In this document: piece by piece, positions 1 to 7,338 of the stretch | Layout of the letters: each line of letters begins with the position of its first letter | How positions within the stretch are numbered: the stretch's first letter is position 1 | Source of the DNA: Eubacterium sp. | Lineage (GTDB): Bacteria > Bacillota > Clostridia > Oscillospirales > Ruminococcaceae | Direction: 5' to 3' | DNA: 35,481 nucleotides | Assembly: GCA_022511265.1 (NCBI GenBank) | Contig: JAFLRX010000013.1 | Span: 1 to 35,481 of the forward strand | Notes under the pieces: model-generated | Seen by the model: the letters and a program-made list of their open reading frames with translations, nothing else | What the model was told of the DNA's origin: nothing | Databases searched by the model: none | Made by a program: the position numbers and the translations under genes

Positions 1-685
1 CGCCATACACATCGCAGTTGCTATAGCAATAGCTGATCTTGCCGAAGTTATAGCCTACGACACCGCCTGCATACTGCCAACCGCCTCTAATTACGCCGGT
101 GGAGTCTTCGGGGGAGGAGGCGACGGAAGAGCAGTATTCCACCAAACCTTCATTACGACCCGCGATACCGCCCACATAAAGGGCGCTGTTATAGAGATCG
201 CAATCCACCACGTGGACCTTTCGGATTATGCCGTCCTCGCCCACATGGCCAAAGAGACCGGCGTCCTCATTCCTTGAGTACACATACAGGCCGTAAATAT
301 TATAGTTGCCGCCGTCATAAACGCCGTTGAAGGGATGGGGCGTGTTGCCGATGACATGACCGATCACCGGCCACGGGTCACCCTCCAAATCAATGTCCCC
401 GGTCTGCTCAAAATACAGGCCTTTCAAATCGTTGTTATTGTTGACGGCGTCCGCAAGGGACTCTAAATCTTCTCTATCGGAAATTAGATACGGGTCTTCC
501 TGCGTCCCGCGTCCGCTAAGTCCTTGAAGGTATGGCGACACAGCTTCATTTATGACAGCGGAACTGTCGCCCTCGGTATAACCTGATATCCCGGTGTTGT
601 TCGGATATGCCGCCACGGTCGGAATACCGGAAAAGAAAACCGACAGCGCCAGCACACCACCTAAAATCCTTGTTCTCATTCTCAT
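1..685 (-). CDS. Secreted GLUG-motif adhesin-like protein (partial, 3' end outside window)
   Basis: The first 228 residues are present; the gene runs off the left edge. The ATG at 685 follows a GGGGAGG site with 7-nt spacing; the second ATG at 679 is too far. An N-terminal signal peptide (MRMRTRILGG, hydrophobic core, cleavage near VAA-Y at about residue 24-26) marks it as exported. Residues 75-228 carry a sequence style known from GLUG repeats: an ISDREDLESLAD opening, then FNGVYDGG, then repeated GG(I/V)xGxN(E/F)G units (near residues 180 and 210) rich in aromatic residues and cysteines (CDLY, YCSS, YCYSNCDVYG). GLUG repeats occur in bacterial surface and adhesion proteins and IgA-protease-like proteins. 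Any anchor would lie in the missing part. It is divergent from the GGDEF gene. Family assignment is by eye; the role as an adhesin is inferred. Confidence 0.7.
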   Translation of the reverse strand, partial: MRMRTRILGGVLALSVFFSGIPTVAAYPNNTGISGYTEGDSSAVINEAVSPYLQGLSGRGTQEDPYLISDREDLESLADAVNNNNDLKGLYFEQTGDIDLEGDPWPVIGHVIGNTPHPFNGVYDGGNYNIYGLYVYSRNEDAGLFGHVGEDGIIRKVHVVDCDLYNSALYVGGIAGRNEGLVEYCSSVASSPEDSTGVIRGGWQYAGGVVGYNFGKISYCYSNCDVYG

Positions 686-725
686 AATGAGACCTCCCCA
701 AATAAAAATTTGTGAAAATGTTTTT

Positions 726-745
726 GGCCTATTAACAAATAGGCC
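726..745 (-). promoter_or_regulatory. Perfect 8-bp hairpin in the adhesin leader
   Basis: GGCCTATT (726-733) and AATAGGCC (738-745) pair perfectly around a 4-nt loop, about 40 nt upstream of the adhesin start. Reading leftward it is followed by A residues, not a U tract, so it is not a terminator for that transcript. It may be an mRNA-stabilising hairpin or an operator; neither is proven. Confidence 0.5.
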
Positions 746-854
746 ACATAAATTATTATTTTTTACAATACTCAAGCTCTCCGACATCTGAAATCTCGAA
801 GAGCTTTTACAGAAAACAAATATATTCTGTGGCTCATTTTTTCATACGTGTATA

Positions 855-883
855 ATTATATCACAAGATTATCTGAAAATCAA
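855..883 (-). promoter_or_regulatory. Promoter of the GLUG adhesin gene
   Basis: On the minus strand: -35 TTGATT (rc of 878-883), 17-bp spacer, -10 TATAAT (rc of 855-860) with an upstream TG (extended -10). Predicted start near 848, giving a leader of about 163 nt. Confidence 0.65.
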
Positions 884-955
884 TACTATTCTCACGTTTT
901 TTGCTGTAAAAATGCCGCAAAAATAAACAAACATAATGAATATTTTCCGATAATA

Positions 956-984
956 TTGAATTTTGCGGAAAAATATGGTATACT
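956..984 (+). promoter_or_regulatory. Promoter of the GGDEF gene
   Basis: -35 TTGAAT (956-961), 17-bp spacer, -10 TATACT (979-984) preceded by a TG dinucleotide. The predicted start near 991 leaves a 30-nt leader to the ATG at 1021. Confidence 0.7.
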
Positions 985-1020
985 TGATTTATATCGAATT
1001 TACACGGGGGAGTGTTACTT

Positions 1021-2943
1021 ATGCAGAGAAAACGTTTGGCAGTCGTTTTATCTCAGGCGGATTCTTCATATCAGAGAAAGCTTTTGACGGGGCTGCTCGG
1101 CGAGGCTTTCAGATATGATTTTGACGTATGCGTGTTTACCGCCTTTATAAAAGAAGGAACTCCCGACGAGTATCAAACGGGAGAATCAAACATATATAAT
1201 CTTATCAATCCCGAAAAGTTTGACGGAGCGATAATTGTCCCCGACACCATAAAGTTTACGGGTATCACCGAAAAAATTATTTCGGATTTCAAAAAATATA
1301 ATGTACCGATAGTGACTGCGGATTATCAGATAGACGATCTCCCTTGTGTATGGAACAGCGACATCGGCGATATCGAAAAGCTGGTAGATCATCTTATTGA
1401 TGTACACGGCTGCCGCGTCATTGATTTTTTCAGTGGATATAAGGATCATCCTCATTCCATTAACCGAGAGGCGGGCTATATCAGGTCGCTGGAAAAGCAT
1501 GGCATACCGTTCGAGCCGGAAAGGATACACTACGGCGATTTCGGAATAGGGAAAAGCGAGGAGGTCGCCGACGCTATCCTTAACAGCGGCAGGCCGCTGC
1601 CGCAGGCGATAGCCTGTGTCGGTGAAAACTCGGCTGAGTCGCTGATAGAGGTGCTTAAGTCAAGGGGCTGCAGGGTGCCTGAGGATTTTCTGATAACCGG
1701 ATATGATACTCCCGCCGCATCGCCTGACCGCGTCGGTGAGATCACAACGATGATAAGAAACTCAGGCTATGCGGGATCTGAAGCTATAAGATGTATATAC
1801 CGTGAGATATACGGGAAAGAGCCGGAGGGAATAACAGAATACGATAACAGCGAGGTCATAACATCGGACAGCTGCGGCTGCGGTATCTCACATAAAAGAA
1901 TATTTAATAATCACAGCGTGGAAAATGAAAGCATTTACGAGCTGCTGGACAGCTTTTATTCCGGCTATACGTTTATGATGGAGGATCTTATAGCGATCGA
2001 CAGCTATGAAGAGTTTTTCTGGAATATCGACTGGTATAAACGCTTTATAAATGACATTGACGGTATGTATATCTGCGCCTGCGACGATTGGCAGACGATA
2101 AGAGACGAGAGCGAAACCGGTTATCGCACGGTAGGCTATTCCGATAAAATGGTGCAGGTATACACCTATGAGGACGGCGTGCCGTCGGTGGATACCGAAA
2201 AGATGATAGACAGAAAACTGATGCTGCCCAGACTTTACGTGCAGCAGGACAAGCCCTCGGTATATTATTTCACCCCGTGGCATTTTAATGACAGATGCTT
2301 TGGTTATACCGTGCTGCAATACATAAACAAGCCGATTGTTTTCGATAACAACTATGCCAGCTGGATGAGGACTGCGGATAACGCATTTGAGGCTATGCGC
2401 CGCCGCATGGAGCTGAAAGCCCTTTATGAGCAGCAAGAGCGGCTGAAAGCCTTTTCGGTCACCGATTCTCTCACTGGGATATATAACCGCAACGGATACT
2501 ACAGCATGGCGGTCGAAACGTTCGACAGCGCAAAGCAGGAAGATAAAAATGTTTTCGTGCTTGTGGGGGATATGAACAACCTAAAGACGATAAATGACAC
2601 ATACGGTCATATCGAGGGTGACGCTGGCATTAAAGAGGTAGCCTTGGCGATGAAAAACGCCTGCGAAAAAGACGAAAAGTGCTTTCGCATAGGCGGCGAC
2701 GAGTTTGTGCTTATCGGGACGGGCGACTATACCGATGACGAAATAAAGTCTAAGCTGCAAAAGGTAGAGTCGCATATAAGAGCGTTTAATAACAAAAGCG
2801 GCAAGCCGTACGAGATAAGCATAAGTCTCGGATACGAATATGCCCCTGCCCGTAACTTTGACAATATAGAAAACGCCATGTCATCCGCCGATGAAAAGAT
2901 GTTCATCAATAAGCAGGAATATAAAAAGATGCACGAGCAATAA
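1021..2943 (+). CDS. LacI-type sensor domain / GGDEF diguanylate cyclase
   Basis: A 640-residue cytoplasmic protein without signal peptide or membrane helix. Start: ATG 1021 has CGGGGGAG about 9 nt upstream; an in-frame GTG at 1012 lies inside that site. Residues 1-280 resemble the ligand-binding core of LacI/PurR regulators (RKRLAVVLSQ opening, FDGAIIVPD, later ACVGENSAESLIEVLKSRG and VPEDFLITGYD) but no DNA-binding helix-turn-helix precedes them. A SCGCG motif (Cys285, Cys287) marks the junction to a central region, about 290-450, that may be GAF-like. Residues 478-640 are a GGDEF domain: DSLTGIYNR at the start and an intact GGDEF at 558-562, so c-di-GMP synthesis is likely. The inhibitory RxxD site five residues before GGDEF is absent. 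Inference: it converts a cytoplasmic small-molecule signal into c-di-GMP. No EAL domain is fused. Confidence 0.88.
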   Translation: MQRKRLAVVLSQADSSYQRKLLTGLLGEAFRYDFDVCVFTAFIKEGTPDEYQTGESNIYNLINPEKFDGAIIVPDTIKFTGITEKIISDFKKYNVPIVTADYQIDDLPCVWNSDIGDIEKLVDHLIDVHGCRVIDFFSGYKDHPHSINREAGYIRSLEKHGIPFEPERIHYGDFGIGKSEEVADAILNSGRPLPQAIACVGENSAESLIEVLKSRGCRVPEDFLITGYDTPAASPDRVGEITTMIRNSGYAGSEAIRCIYREIYGKEPEGITEYDNSEVITSDSCGCGISHKRIFNNHSVENESIYELLDSFYSGYTFMMEDLIAIDSYEEFFWNIDWYKRFINDIDGMYICACDDWQTIRDESETGYRTVGYSDKMVQVYTYEDGVPSVDTEKMIDRKLMLPRLYVQQDKPSVYYFTPWHFNDRCFGYTVLQYINKPIVFDNNYASWMRTADNAFEAMRRRMELKALYEQQERLKAFSVTDSLTGIYNRNGYYSMAVETFDSAKQEDKNVFVLVGDMNNLKTINDTYGHIEGDAGIKEVALAMKNACEKDEKCFRIGGDEFVLIGTGDYTDDEIKSKLQKVESHIRAFNNKSGKPYEISISLGYEYAPARNFDNIENAMSSADEKMFINKQEYKKMHEQ

Positions 2944-2945
2944 AC

Positions 2946-2985
2946 AAACCCGCATAAGCCTACAGGCGTATGCGGGTTTTGTTTT
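2946..2985. terminator. Bidirectional terminator between GGDEF and AraC genes
   Basis: AAACCCGCATA (2946-2956) pairs with TATGCGGGTTT (2969-2979), followed by TTGTTTT on the plus strand. Convergent genes end on both sides; the stop codon of the minus-strand gene (2984-2986) sits in the tail. Confidence 0.85.
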
Positions 2986-3805
2986 AGCTGTCATTTTTAG
3001 GAGCGCAGCCAAAGTGCTTGATGTATGCGCGATAAAAGGCTGAATAATCGCGAAAGCCGCAGCTGTAGCAGGCAGCTTGCGCAGGTATACCGTTTCTTAT
3101 TTTCTCTCTTGCCGCTGTAAGTCTTTTTATGGTGATGTATTCCCACGGTGACGCTCCGGCAGCTTGCTTGAACACCCTGTTAAACTGAGAGGTGCTTATA
3201 TAAAACTGTTTTGCCAGCTGCGGCACCGACAGCTCGTCAAATAAGTGCGTGTTGACGTACAGCATTATCTGTTCCGGCAGGCTTTGCGGAGGTGCGTATT
3301 CCGAAAACCCACGTCTTTTGTATGCCGAATTTATCATATCTAACAGCACAAACAGATATGTAAGCCCCTTGGCGCGGCTGTCGTGTCCGTTCTTTGCGAC
3401 CGAGCATATCTCCCCGACAACATCATCAATCCGCATACCCGAAAATTCCGATGGCTGATATAGATTGCCGCGTCCTAAAGGTCTGTCGTCAAACGGCTCG
3501 GTAAGCTTGTGCGTCGGGTCGATGAAATCTATGACCGCAGGCGTAAAATTTATTGCGGCACGCTCGTACCGTCTGCCGTCGAGTATTTTTACCTTATGGG
3601 ATTCGGCAGGGCGCATGATCAGAATACTGCCCGGCTGTAGGGGATATCTTGCGCCTTCTACGAGATACTCTGCCTTTCCGGATATAAAACAGAATATCTC
3701 ATACCTTTCATGCACGTGCATTGTAAAATCTCTGTCATCCGGGCAATCATCCACGGCATGACGTATATATAACTCGTCTGATATATGTTCAAGTAAAAAG
3801 TCCAT
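2984..3805 (-). CDS. AraC-family transcriptional regulator
   Basis: This 273-residue protein has the usual AraC layout. The N-terminal half is a cupin-like sensor (HVHERYEIFCFISGKAEYLVEG, then YPLQPGSILIMRPAESHKV). The C-terminal 100 residues hold two helix-turn-helix units: LSVPQLAKQFYISTSQFNRVFK, and the second with AQAACYSCGFRDYSAFYRAYIKHFG, the family signature. It is divergent from the sugar operon at 3956, with promoters about 50 bp apart, so it most likely controls that operon and perhaps itself; TTGCAAT-like boxes are shared by both promoters. The ligand is unknown, but the sugar-isomerase/dehydrogenase neighbourhood suggests a sugar or sugar acid. Confidence 0.9.
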   Translation of the reverse strand: MDFLLEHISDELYIRHAVDDCPDDRDFTMHVHERYEIFCFISGKAEYLVEGARYPLQPGSILIMRPAESHKVKILDGRRYERAAINFTPAVIDFIDPTHKLTEPFDDRPLGRGNLYQPSEFSGMRIDDVVGEICSVAKNGHDSRAKGLTYLFVLLDMINSAYKRRGFSEYAPPQSLPEQIMLYVNTHLFDELSVPQLAKQFYISTSQFNRVFKQAAGASPWEYITIKRLTAAREKIRNGIPAQAACYSCGFRDYSAFYRAYIKHFGCAPKNDS

Positions 3806-3844
3806 AACTTTCTCCTATTATTTTATCTGCCTCCTATCGGTTTA

Positions 3845-3873
3845 AGTATATCATACTATGCGTCAATTTGCAA
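3845..3873 (-). promoter_or_regulatory. Promoter of the AraC gene at 2984
   Basis: Minus strand: -35 TTGCAA (rc of 3868-3873), 17-bp spacer, -10 TATACT (rc of 3845-3850) with upstream TG. The -35 lies in one of the TTGCAAT boxes. Confidence 0.6.
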
Positions 3874-3930
3874 TGCTATATGGAAAAATTGACAATGGTA
3901 ATGCAAATACGATTATGATATAATTGCAAT
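3866..3930. promoter_or_regulatory. Candidate AraC operator boxes (TTGCAAT / ATGCAAAT)
   Basis: ATTTGCA (3866-3872) is inverted as TGCAAAT (3902-3908), and TTGCAAT (3868-3874) recurs as a direct copy at 3924-3930. The boxes overlap the -35 of the AraC gene and the downstream edge of the -10 of the sugar operon, where a regulator could act on both. Confidence 0.4.
3896..3924 (+). promoter_or_regulatory. Promoter of the sugar operon (extended -10, poor -35)
   Basis: -10 TATAAT (3919-3924) with TGA directly upstream. The hexamer 17 bp upstream (3896-3901, TGGTAA) matches TTGACA poorly, while a perfect TTGACA at 3889-3894 is 24 bp away. A weak -35 fits a promoter that needs an AraC activator. 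Confidence 0.55.
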
Positions 3931-3955
3931 AAACCAAATAACGGAGGTTATAAAA

Positions 3956-4777
3956 ATGGGGTTTAAGCTATCGGCGTTTGCCGACGAGGCAGGCAGCAGC
4001 CTGACAGAGCAGATCGCCGCTATGAAAGAAAATGATATTGCTTATCTTGAAATACGCGGGGTGGATGGTGAGAATATCTCGGAACTGACGCCTGAAAAAG
4101 CAAAGCGGGTGCGCCGTCGGCTGGAGGATAACGGGCTGTCGGTATGGTCGCTGGGCTCGCCCTACGGCAAGCAGGGGATAACCGAGCCGTTTGAGCCGCA
4201 TCTCGACAGCTTTAAGCGCGGGCTGGAGCTTGCCGATATTCTCGGCACAAAGCATATACGCCTTTTCAGCTTTTACATTCCGCAGGGTGAGGCGGACAAA
4301 TATAAGGACGAGGTAATGTCCCGTCTTGATAAATTCTGCTCCGCCGCAAAGGACAGCGGCGTTATCCTCTGCCATGAAAACGAAAAGGGGATATACGGTG
4401 ACAACGCGGTGCGTTGTGAGCAGATACACAGAGAGTTTCCGACGATAAAGGCGGTGTTCGACCCGGCAAACTTTATTCAATGCGGACAGGACACCAAAGC
4501 AGCGTGGGAGCTGTTAAGCCCCTATGTGGAGTATATGCACATCAAGGACGCGAGGGCTGACGGTTCGGTAGTACCTGCCGGTTGCGGTGAAGGAAACATA
4601 CCGTTTCTTCTTTCACAATACAAGGACGAGGTGCTCACGTTAGAGCCTCACCTGTCGGTGTTCAGCGGATTTGACAAGCTGGAGGGTGAGAACAAAACCC
4701 CAATGGAAAAGTATGTTTATCCGTCATCAAGGACGGCATTTGACGCGGCAGTCAGCGCACTTAAAGAATTACTGTAA
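3956..4777 (+). CDS. Sugar phosphate isomerase/epimerase (TIM barrel)
   Basis: This 273-residue protein fits the xylose-isomerase-like TIM-barrel family (AP_endonuc_2 fold). The four metal ligands typical of this family can be placed: Glu141 (CHEN), Asp169 (VFDPANF), His195 (MHIKD) and Glu230 (LEPHL). The start is ATG 3956 with a GGAGGT site 7 nt upstream. It is first in an operon with a Gfo/Idh/MocA dehydrogenase (14-nt gap) and a transporter-like gene. Isomerase and dehydrogenase pairs of this kind usually process inositols, keto-inositols or unusual sugars taken up by the cell, but the substrate cannot be read from the sequence. Control by the divergent AraC protein is likely. Confidence 0.87.
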   Translation: MGFKLSAFADEAGSSLTEQIAAMKENDIAYLEIRGVDGENISELTPEKAKRVRRRLEDNGLSVWSLGSPYGKQGITEPFEPHLDSFKRGLELADILGTKHIRLFSFYIPQGEADKYKDEVMSRLDKFCSAAKDSGVILCHENEKGIYGDNAVRCEQIHREFPTIKAVFDPANFIQCGQDTKAAWELLSPYVEYMHIKDARADGSVVPAGCGEGNIPFLLSQYKDEVLTLEPHLSVFSGFDKLEGENKTPMEKYVYPSSRTAFDAAVSALKELL

Positions 4778-4791
4778 TAGGGTGAATTATT

Positions 4792-5964
4792 ATGAAAAAG
4801 TTAAGGGTCGGAATAATCGGTGTGGGAAATATGGGCAGCGGACATTTACGCAGCGTCGTTAACGGAGAATGTCCAAGCGTTGAGGTGACCGCGGTAGCTG
4901 ACATAAACCCCGAAAGGCTGGACTATGCCAAAAAGATACTGCCGTCGATTGCGGTGTACACTGACGCTGAAGATATGCTGGACTGCGGTATGATAGACGC
5001 GGTGCTTATCGCCGTACCTCACTATGACCATCCGAAATACGCGATAGAATGCTTTGACCGCGGTATCCATGTAATGACCGAAAAGCCCGCGGGCGTATAT
5101 GCAAGACAGGTCCGTGAGATGAACGAGGCGGCGGACAAAGCGGGTGTAAGGTTTGCTATCATGTTCAATCAGCGTACAAATCCTATATATGCAAAGGCGC
5201 GGGAGATAGTCCAAAGCGGTGCGCTGGGTCAGCCGAAAAGACTGGTATGGATAGTAACTAACTGGTACCGCACACAGGCGTATTACAACTCCGGCAGCTG
5301 GCGCGCGACCTGGAACGGCGAGGGCGGCGGAGTGCTGTTGAATCAGGCGCCGCATAACCTTGACCTGTGGCAGTGGATATTCGGTATGCCGAAAAAAATA
5401 CGAGCATTTTGCAGCGTCGGCAAATATCATAATATTGATGTTGAGGACGATGTCACCATCTACGGAGAATACGACAACGGCGCGACGGCGGTGTTTATCT
5501 CTACCACTGGAGAGGCACCCGGCACAAACCGTCTTGAAATATCGGGCGATAAAGGCAAGCTGGTGTTAGAAGACGGCAAGCTGAAATGGTGGAAGTTGTC
5601 CGTGCCGGAGCGTGAGTTTTGCTTTACCTCTAAAGAGGGATTTTGCACCCCTGACACTACTTATGAGGAATTTACCGCGGAAGAGCCGGACGGTCATCCT
5701 ATCCTGCTGGAAAATTTCGCGAAAGCTATTATTGACGGTGAAGAGCTTATCGCCGACGGACGCGAGGGGTTAAACTCTCTTTCTATTTCCAACGCCGCGT
5801 ATATTTCCACATGGACAGACAACTGGGCGCAGATACCCACCGATGAAGAGCTTTTTGAAAAGTTCCTGCAAGAGCTGTGCGATAAAGAGAAAACGGCAAA
5901 AAATGTTTCACAAAGCGCAGACACACCTGAAACGCTGAGTGAAAGATGGAAGGTAAGATGGTAA
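4792..5964 (+). CDS. Gfo/Idh/MocA-family NAD(P)-dependent oxidoreductase
   Basis: A 390-residue dehydrogenase. The N-terminal Rossmann fold begins RVGIIGVGNMGSGH, with the dinucleotide-binding GxGxxG. Asp at the end of the second strand (AVADINPERL) points to NAD preference. The family EKP motif is at Glu97-Lys98-Pro99, with Lys98 the expected catalytic lysine, and NQAPHNLDLW places the active-site His at 188. The C-terminal half is the usual alpha/beta substrate domain. Start supported by AGGGTGA 7 nt upstream. It lies 14 nt after the isomerase gene. Expected reaction: oxidation or reduction of a sugar or cyclitol hydroxyl; exact substrate unknown. Confidence 0.9.
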   Translation: MKKLRVGIIGVGNMGSGHLRSVVNGECPSVEVTAVADINPERLDYAKKILPSIAVYTDAEDMLDCGMIDAVLIAVPHYDHPKYAIECFDRGIHVMTEKPAGVYARQVREMNEAADKAGVRFAIMFNQRTNPIYAKAREIVQSGALGQPKRLVWIVTNWYRTQAYYNSGSWRATWNGEGGGVLLNQAPHNLDLWQWIFGMPKKIRAFCSVGKYHNIDVEDDVTIYGEYDNGATAVFISTTGEAPGTNRLEISGDKGKLVLEDGKLKWWKLSVPEREFCFTSKEGFCTPDTTYEEFTAEEPDGHPILLENFAKAIIDGEELIADGREGLNSLSISNAAYISTWTDNWAQIPTDEELFEKFLQELCDKEKTAKNVSQSADTPETLSERWKVRW

Positions 5965-5973
5965 CTTTATAAT

Positions 5974-6810
5974 ATGGATGCAGTCGTTTTAATGTTAGTA
6001 GTAACCGGATGCTATACAATAACCTCACTTAATGATAAATATGCCGCATCAAAAGCAAAGTTTAACGGCAGCGAATTTACCTTCCTTATGTGCGGGGCAA
6101 TGTCGGTTTTCATGGCGTTCACTCTGCCGTTTCAGGAGCTGTACTTCGTGCCGGTATGGCAGTCTTTTGCGGCGGTCATTCTGGTCGCCGCCTGCAAGCT
6201 GATAGAGTTTCAAACCTGCACAATGGTGCTGACGCAGCTTTCGGCATTCGAGCTGAAGGCATGGCTGGGAATAACGCTGTTTGTCTCCTATTTCACCGAT
6301 GTTTTCTTCGGTGCGGAATTTTGCGCGGTAAAGCTGATATTCATTACAGCCGCGGCAGTCGGTCTTGTTATGATAGCAAGGTCGGGCGGCGACAGAAAGA
6401 TAGAATATAAAAAAATCATCCTGCCGCTTATCCTTTACCTTTCCGTAAAATACGGCTACGGTCTTATTATCAAAGCCTTTACACCGTATGCTTCATCCTC
6501 TGTTCAGCTTTTTTCCGCATTGGTGATAGTCACTCTCATTGTGCTGCCGAAGGCAAAGCCTATACAGCTTTTTAAGAAAAACACCAAGGGCGCGTTGTCG
6601 GTAATCATTGCGCGTATACCCAACACTGTCGGAATGATAATCGAAAATATGGTGATTGCGATAAGTCTTGCCAGCTATTCGTTTATCCAGCCGTTGATAT
6701 TAGTTTCGCTATTTATCGTCGGACTGATACGCAGAGAACGGTATTCAAAGTTGAACATGCTTGGCAGCGTTATCTGCGTTGTCGGGGTGTTGGGCTTTCA
6801 GGTGGTCTGA
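5974..6810 (+). CDS. EamA/DMT-like multi-helix transporter
   Basis: A 278-residue, very hydrophobic protein with about nine or ten membrane segments arranged as two similar halves, as in the drug/metabolite transporter (EamA) superfamily. Visible segments include AVVLMLVVTGCYTI at the start, LIFITAAAVGLVMIA near the middle and MLGSVICVVGVLGFQVV at the end. It is the last gene of the operon, 9 nt after the dehydrogenase stop, with only a weak and distant AAGG ribosome site, so translational coupling is possible. Role inferred: moving a sugar-derived substrate or product. The family call rests on hydropathy and layout, not on a diagnostic motif. Confidence 0.65.
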   Translation: MDAVVLMLVVTGCYTITSLNDKYAASKAKFNGSEFTFLMCGAMSVFMAFTLPFQELYFVPVWQSFAAVILVAACKLIEFQTCTMVLTQLSAFELKAWLGITLFVSYFTDVFFGAEFCAVKLIFITAAAVGLVMIARSGGDRKIEYKKIILPLILYLSVKYGYGLIIKAFTPYASSSVQLFSALVIVTLIVLPKAKPIQLFKKNTKGALSVIIARIPNTVGMIIENMVIAISLASYSFIQPLILVSLFIVGLIRRERYSKLNMLGSVICVVGVLGFQVV

Positions 6811-6840
6811 CGCTATGGACGTTATTGATTTATTGATGGC

Positions 6841-6878
6841 GACCCCGCAGCTTACAAAGTCTGCGGGGTCTTGTTTTA
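6841..6878 (+). terminator. Terminator of the sugar operon
   Basis: GACCCCGCAG (6841-6850) pairs with CTGCGGGGTC (6861-6870), followed by TTGTTTTA. Confidence 0.9.
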
Positions 6879-6894
6879 TAAAAAACACGACCTA

Positions 6895-6923
6895 TTGACA
6901 AACATCAATGTGTCGTGTATAAT
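6895..6923 (+). promoter_or_regulatory. Consensus promoter of the ars genes
   Basis: Perfect TTGACA (6895-6900), 17-bp spacer and perfect TATAAT (6918-6923). Such a strong promoter fits a repressor-controlled unit. Confidence 0.85.
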
Positions 6924-6924
6924 G

Positions 6925-6944
6925 ATAGATAGACATTCATCTAT
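6925..6944 (+). promoter_or_regulatory. Candidate ArsR operator
   Basis: ATAGAT (6925-6930) and ATCTAT (6939-6944) form an inverted repeat with an 8-bp centre, spanning the predicted transcription start. ArsR repressors bind such imperfect repeats at or near the start site. Assignment is positional only. Confidence 0.45.
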
Positions 6945-6957
6945 GGGAGGTGAAGGC

Positions 6958-7266
6958 ATGCAGTCGGACGAAAAGAGAATGGCTCTGGTTTTCAAGGCGC
7001 TGGGCGATGAAAACCGCATACGGATATTAAAGCTGCTGCAAAGCGGAGAAAAATGCGCCTGCGTGCTGCTGGACGATTTGCGGATTACCCAGCCTACGCT
7101 ATCGCACCATATGAAAATTCTTTGCGACTCGGATATCGTCGTGGGGCGCAGGGACGGAAAGTGGACGCATTATTCCATTTCCGAAGAAGGCGCGGCAGCG
7201 GCGATAAAATGCCTGCAAGAGCTTACCAAGGTAACATTTACGGATAATAACAAGTCGTGCTGTTAA
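6958..7266 (+). CDS. arsR: ArsR-family metalloid-responsive repressor
   Basis: A 102-residue winged-helix protein. The ATG at 6958 has GGGAGGTGA about 6 nt upstream; the open frame extends to 6871 but without a ribosome site. MALVFKALGDENRIRILKLL is the classic ArsR opening; the recognition region reads TQPTLSHHMKILCDSDIV and the wing VVGRRDGKWTHYSI. Cys33 and Cys35 (KCAC) match the As(III)/Sb(III)-binding pair in the sensing helix, and the tail ends in CC (101-102), a possible third or fourth thiolate. The gene directly precedes an ACR3-type pump, so it should derepress that pump when arsenite is present. Confidence 0.92.
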   Translation: MQSDEKRMALVFKALGDENRIRILKLLQSGEKCACVLLDDLRITQPTLSHHMKILCDSDIVVGRRDGKWTHYSISEEGAAAAIKCLQELTKVTFTDNNKSCC

Positions 7267-7338
7267 TTTTTCCGCACGGCTTATTAAAATAGGAATACAT
7301 TGATATATTTGAATATAACTATGAGAGGAATTGAAGCA

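Larger units (their letters stand above)
686..1020. other. Divergent intergenic region with two promoters and two leader hairpins
   Basis: No credible gene is seen in this 335-bp AT-rich gap. It holds a promoter for each flanking gene and, in the roughly 160-nt leader of the leftward adhesin gene, two inverted repeats: AAGCTCT at 774-780 with AGAGCTT at 800-806 (with an inner CGA/TCG pairing), and GGCCTATT at 726-733 with AATAGGCC at 738-745 around a 4-nt loop. Confidence 0.7.

Noticed and set aside
686-848. c-di-GMP (GEMM) riboswitch in the adhesin leader
   Set aside because: The conserved GEMM core sequences are not found; only simple hairpins are seen.
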